Assembly (NCBI GenBank): GCA_030425055.1
Contig: JAUHVN010000111.1
Location: 1-8,290 of the forward strand
Direction: 5' to 3'
Length of the DNA: 8,290 bases
DNA from: Actinomycetes bacterium
GTDB taxonomy: Bacteria > Actinomycetota > Actinomycetes > Actinomycetales > Microbacteriaceae
Under the pieces are notes generated by a model. The model was not told where the DNA came from, did no database searches, and saw only the letters and a list, made by a program, of their open reading frames with translations. Below, in pieces: positions 6,783-8,290 of this stretch; position 1 is the stretch's first letter; each line of letters opens with the position of its first letter. Position numbers and translations under genes: made by a program.

Positions 6783-6802
6783 CGGAGCGGCCGGCCTGAC
6801 GG
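6775..6802 (+). repeat. Direct repeat spanning the idsA stop codon
   Basis: CGGCCTGACGG occurs at 6775-6785, where its TGA is the idsA stop, and again exactly at 6792-6802. A second short tandem follows at once: GCGCGGTC at 6802-6809 and 6811-6818. This looks like local slippage in a GC-rich gap. Confidence 0.6.
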
Positions 6803-6834
6803 CGCGGTCCGCGCGGTCGGTACGGCCCGTCGGC

Positions 6835-6851
6835 GCTCCGCGCCGCGGAGC
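6835..6851 (+). terminator. Possible hairpin terminator between idsA and the Rv2175c-like gene
   Basis: GCTCCGC (6835-6841) and GCGGAGC (6845-6851) form a perfect 7-bp stem with a 3-nt loop in the 73-nt convergent gap. There is no T run. Being symmetric, it could stop transcription from either side, but in DNA this GC-rich such a stem could be chance. Confidence 0.35.
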
Positions 6852-6855
6852 CGTG

Positions 6856-7206
6856 TCAGGCCAGTGTCTGGGCGACGCGGCGCACTTCGCTCTTGCGCCC
6901 GGCCAGCAGCGCCTCGATGGGGGCGGCGCCGATGGAGTCCTCGGGTTCGAGCAGCCAGTCGATCGCCTCGTCGTCGGTGAAGCCGGCATCCTGCAGCACG
7001 ATGACCGTGCCGCGCAGCGACGACAGTGGGCGGCCGTCGACGATGAAGACCGCGGGCACGCGCACCGGGCCGTCGCGTCGCGAGCCGATCAGCTGATGCT
7101 CGTCGAGCAGACGGCGCACGCGGCCGAGGGGTTCGCCGAGCAGCTCGCTCAGCTCGGGAAGGGACAGCCACTCGGTCTCGACGCGCGACGTGCTCACGAA
7201 GCCCAC
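6856..7206 (-). CDS. Rv2175c-family winged-HTH DNA-binding protein
   Basis: Small cytosolic DNA-binding protein of the mycobacterial Rv2175c family; there the protein is a substrate of the Ser/Thr kinase PknL, and phosphorylation of an N-terminal threonine blocks DNA binding. The 116 residues start with a short Ser/Thr-rich tail (S5, T6, S7, T11), then the helix-turn-helix WLSLPELSELLGEPLGRVRR (13-32), a wing RRDGPVRVP (43-51), and the family's C-terminal half with GFTDDEAIDWL, PIEALLAGRKSEVRR and a terminal Ala-rich helix. The mycobacterial protein is about 146 aa with a longer N-terminus. I give GTG 7206 as the start; GTG 7197 (MSTSRVETEW) is equally possible, since an AATAGT sequence 7 nt before it could serve a leaderless start. 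It is convergent with idsA and divergent from the LysM gene. Its DNA target is unknown. No kinase gene is present in the window. Confidence 0.85.
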   Translation of the reverse strand: MGFVSTSRVETEWLSLPELSELLGEPLGRVRRLLDEHQLIGSRRDGPVRVPAVFIVDGRPLSSLRGTVIVLQDAGFTDDEAIDWLLEPEDSIGAAPIEALLAGRKSEVRRVAQTLA

Positions 7207-7266
7207 TATTCCACTTCGCCGGGCGTGCGGGCGATCGGGATCGACGGTCGCGCGGCGAGGCGCTCC

Positions 7267-7290
7267 GTCACACCAGTCACATCCGTCTCA
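7267..7290 (+). promoter_or_regulatory. Three tandem 9-nt repeats, MtrA-box-like
   Basis: GTCACACCA, GTCACATCC and GTCTCAGAA follow one another without gaps at 7267, 7276 and 7285. The first two share GTCACA exactly and the third differs by one base. Direct GTCACA-type repeats at 9-nt spacing resemble the site described for the response regulator MtrA in M. tuberculosis, which controls peptidoglycan hydrolase genes. The array ends 23 nt before the -35 box of the LysM gene, a fitting place for an activator. Assignment to MtrA is inference; the repeats are directly visible. Confidence 0.55.
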
Positions 7291-7291
7291 G

Positions 7292-7305
7292 AAGCCACGT
7301 GGCTT
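7292..7305. promoter_or_regulatory. 14-bp perfect palindrome upstream of the LysM gene promoter
   Basis: AAGCCACGTGGCTT is a perfect palindrome, directly after the triple repeat and 8 nt before the TTGACA box. It may be an operator for a dimeric regulator. I do not recognise a named consensus. Confidence 0.5.
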
Positions 7306-7313
7306 ATCACCAG

Positions 7314-7342
7314 TTGACACATATAGACATCCGTGACACGGT
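7314..7342 (+). promoter_or_regulatory. Promoter of the LysM gene (TTGACA with extended -10)
   Basis: A perfect -35 TTGACA (7314-7319), a 17-bp spacer, and CACGGT (7337-7342) preceded by TGA in the extended -10 position (7334-7336). The predicted start is near 7348, leaving a leader of about 20 nt. It is the only perfect -35 I noticed in the window. TGACAC also occurs twice 19 nt apart (7315 and 7334). The -10 hexamer itself is weak, which fits a promoter that needs an activator. Confidence 0.55.
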
Positions 7343-7355
7343 TTTCGGAGTCGAA

Positions 7356-7366
7356 AGAGGGGGAAG
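7356..7366 (+). promoter_or_regulatory. Ribosome binding site of the LysM gene
   Basis: AGAGGGGGAAG, with the AGGGGG core (7358-7363) 6 nt before the TTG at 7370. It decides the start: there is no ATG or GTG nearby that would leave a full signal peptide. Confidence 0.7.
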
Positions 7367-7369
7367 ATC

Positions 7370-8290
7370 TTGCGACACCACACGGATCGACCGCGCCGTG
7401 CGCGGCGGAACGCGTCCGCCGGCGTCTCGGTCGCCGTGGCGGGCTCCATCGCGCTGACGCTCAGCGCCGTGCCGGCGCAGGCGGCCGAGCGCACCGAGCG
7501 CGACGCGCCGCTCCGCGCCCTGCCCGGCCTCGACCGCATGGCGGGTCTCGCGAAGACGCCGGTGGCGGCATCCGCGCAGGTGCGCACGGCGGCGACGTCG
7601 ACACCGGCGACCTACACCGTCAAGGCCGGCGACACCGTCAGCGCGATCGCCGCGCGCTTCGGTCTGCGCACCGCCGACGTGCTCGCCCTCAACAAGCTCA
7701 GCTGGTCGTCGATCATCTACCCCGGCCAGGTGCTGAAGCTCAAGGGGACCGCATCGGCCCCCGCGCCCGCGAAGCCGTCGACGTCCGCGGCATCCGGCAG
7801 CCACACCGTCAAGGGCGGCGAGACCGTCAGCGCGATCGCCCGCAAGTACGGCCTGGCCACCACCACCGTCCTCAAGGCCAACAAGCTGGGCTGGTCGTCG
7901 ATCATCTACCCCGGGCAGAAGCTCGTGATCCCCGGCACCGCGGTGCCCGCGGCATCCGTCACCCCCGCCGCACCGTCGGCGCCCGTCGCCAAGCCCGCGT
8001 CGAGCAGCTACACGGTGCGCTCCGGCGACACCGTCAGCGGCATCGCGCAGCGACACGGGGTCACGACCGCCGCCGTGCTGAGCGCGAACAAGCTGGGCTG
8101 GTCGTCGATCATCTACCCCGGGCAGAAGCTCACGATCCCGAAGAAGGCGTCTTCGTCTTCGTCATCGTCGTCTTCGTCGACCGTCGCGGGGCTCGACGCC
8201 GAGCAGACCGCCAATGCGAAGCTCATCATCTCGGTCGGCCGGCAGATGGGGGTGCCCGACCGCGGCATCGCGATCGCGCTGGGCACGGCG
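7370..8290 (+). CDS. Secreted triple-LysM cell-wall protein, probable peptidoglycan hydrolase, 3' end cut by window edge
   Basis: Binds and probably cleaves peptidoglycan outside the membrane. I translated 307 residues from TTG 7370, open to the right edge. Residues 1-38 form a Sec-type signal peptide: Arg-rich start, hydrophobic core (about 15-34), and AQA before a likely cut after 38. A Thr/Ala-rich spacer follows. Three LysM domains lie at about 82-125, 145-188 and 214-257, each starting (Y/H)TVxxG(D/E)TVS and ending NKLxWSSIIYPGQ, joined by Ala/Pro/Ser linkers. After a run of ten serines (261-270) comes AKLIISVGRQMGVPDRGIAIALGTA, which matches the opening of a lysozyme-like domain often found at the end of actinobacterial LysM proteins; its catalytic part is outside the window. 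The gene is divergent from the Rv2175c-like gene and has an elaborate upstream region suggesting regulated expression. The catalytic activity is inference; the LysM and secretion calls are firm. Confidence 0.88.
   Translation, partial: MRHHTDRPRRARRNASAGVSVAVAGSIALTLSAVPAQAAERTERDAPLRALPGLDRMAGLAKTPVAASAQVRTAATSTPATYTVKAGDTVSAIAARFGLRTADVLALNKLSWSSIIYPGQVLKLKGTASAPAPAKPSTSAASGSHTVKGGETVSAIARKYGLATTTVLKANKLGWSSIIYPGQKLVIPGTAVPAASVTPAAPSAPVAKPASSSYTVRSGDTVSGIAQRHGVTTAAVLSANKLGWSSIIYPGQKLTIPKKASSSSSSSSSSTVAGLDAEQTANAKLIISVGRQMGVPDRGIAIALGTA
7880..8131 (+). repeat. Identical 45-nt segment in LysM domains 2 and 3
   Basis: Bases 7880-7924 and 8087-8131 are identical over 45 nt, coding NKLGWSSIIYPGQKL in both domains, 207 nt apart and in frame. 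LysM 1 shares only a 23-nt core of it (from about 7703). The identity includes third codon positions, indicating recent duplication or gene conversion. Confidence 0.8.
8150..8179 (+). repeat. TCN trinucleotide tract coding ten serines
   Basis: Ten consecutive serine codons, all of the TCN type (TCT, TCG, TCA mixed), link the third LysM domain to the C-terminal domain. Slippage would change linker length without breaking the frame. Confidence 0.75.

Noticed and set aside
5496..6989. A 497-codon minus-strand frame across idsA
   Set aside because: It overlaps three recognised genes, has biased Arg/Ala/Gly composition and no motif. It is an antisense shadow.
7343..7369. A c-di-AMP (ydaO/yuaA) riboswitch before the LysM gene, as is common before actinobacterial wall hydrolases
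   Set aside because: The predicted leader is only about 20 nt from the promoter at 7314-7342, far too short for that RNA, and I saw no matching conserved blocks.
7307..8056. A 249-codon minus-strand frame opposite the LysM gene
   Set aside because: Gly/Arg/Asp repeats in it are the reverse complement of the LysM repeats; the plus strand has signal peptide, LysM domains, promoter and ribosome site.
7613..8140. Regularly spaced repeats that could suggest a CRISPR or satellite array
   Set aside because: Only three units of unequal spacing, all in frame and coding LysM domains.

Overview
The window is a gene-dense chromosomal segment of a high-GC (roughly 70 % by eye) actinobacterium, most likely of the family Microbacteriaceae and plausibly Microbacterium. 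The basis is the gene content (type II DAHP synthase, Rv2175c-family DNA-binding protein, DUF3040 membrane protein, actinobacterial ROK glucokinase), TAnnnT-type -10 boxes with near-leaderless starts, and enrichment of the hexamer GCATCC/GGATGC. I see no rRNA, tRNA, CRISPR array, insertion sequence or prophage gene. It looks like core chromosome, not an accessory island.

Layout. (1) 1-1809, minus strand: a nearly complete FadD15-type long-chain fatty acyl-CoA ligase, cut at the left edge. (2) 1810-1949: a short divergent promoter region. (3) 1950-3646, plus: a two-gene operon of ROK glucokinase (glk) and a PlsC-type 1-acylglycerol-3-phosphate acyltransferase, 2 nt apart. (4) 3707-5044, plus: type II DAHP synthase (aroG), apparently leaderless. 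(5) 5045-5226: a convergent intergenic gap holding a striking four-box nested palindrome. (6) 5227-5601, minus: a DUF3040 two-helix membrane protein. (7) 5667-6782, plus: an IdsA-type polyprenyl diphosphate synthase, also apparently leaderless and divergent from DUF3040. (8) 6856-7206, minus: an Rv2175c-family winged-HTH protein. (9) 7207-7369: a regulatory region with three tandem 9-nt repeats, a 14-bp palindrome and a TTGACA promoter. (10) 7370-8290+, plus: a secreted three-LysM protein, cut at the right edge at the start of what looks like a lysozyme-like hydrolase domain.

The genes serve the cell envelope and central precursors. FadD activates fatty acids, PlsC makes phosphatidic acid, glucokinase feeds glycolysis, AroG opens the shikimate pathway, IdsA makes prenyl diphosphates for menaquinone, carotenoids or lipid carriers, and the LysM protein acts on peptidoglycan. 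Homologues of fadD15, a plsC-like gene, aroG, Rv2175c and idsA2 lie close together in Mycobacterium tuberculosis (about Rv2173-Rv2187), so this is a condensed form of an old actinobacterial envelope neighbourhood. The kinase gene pknL, which neighbours Rv2175c there, is not in the window. I found no convincing new multi-gene system. The least explained elements are the non-coding ones at 5062-5134 and 7267-7342.
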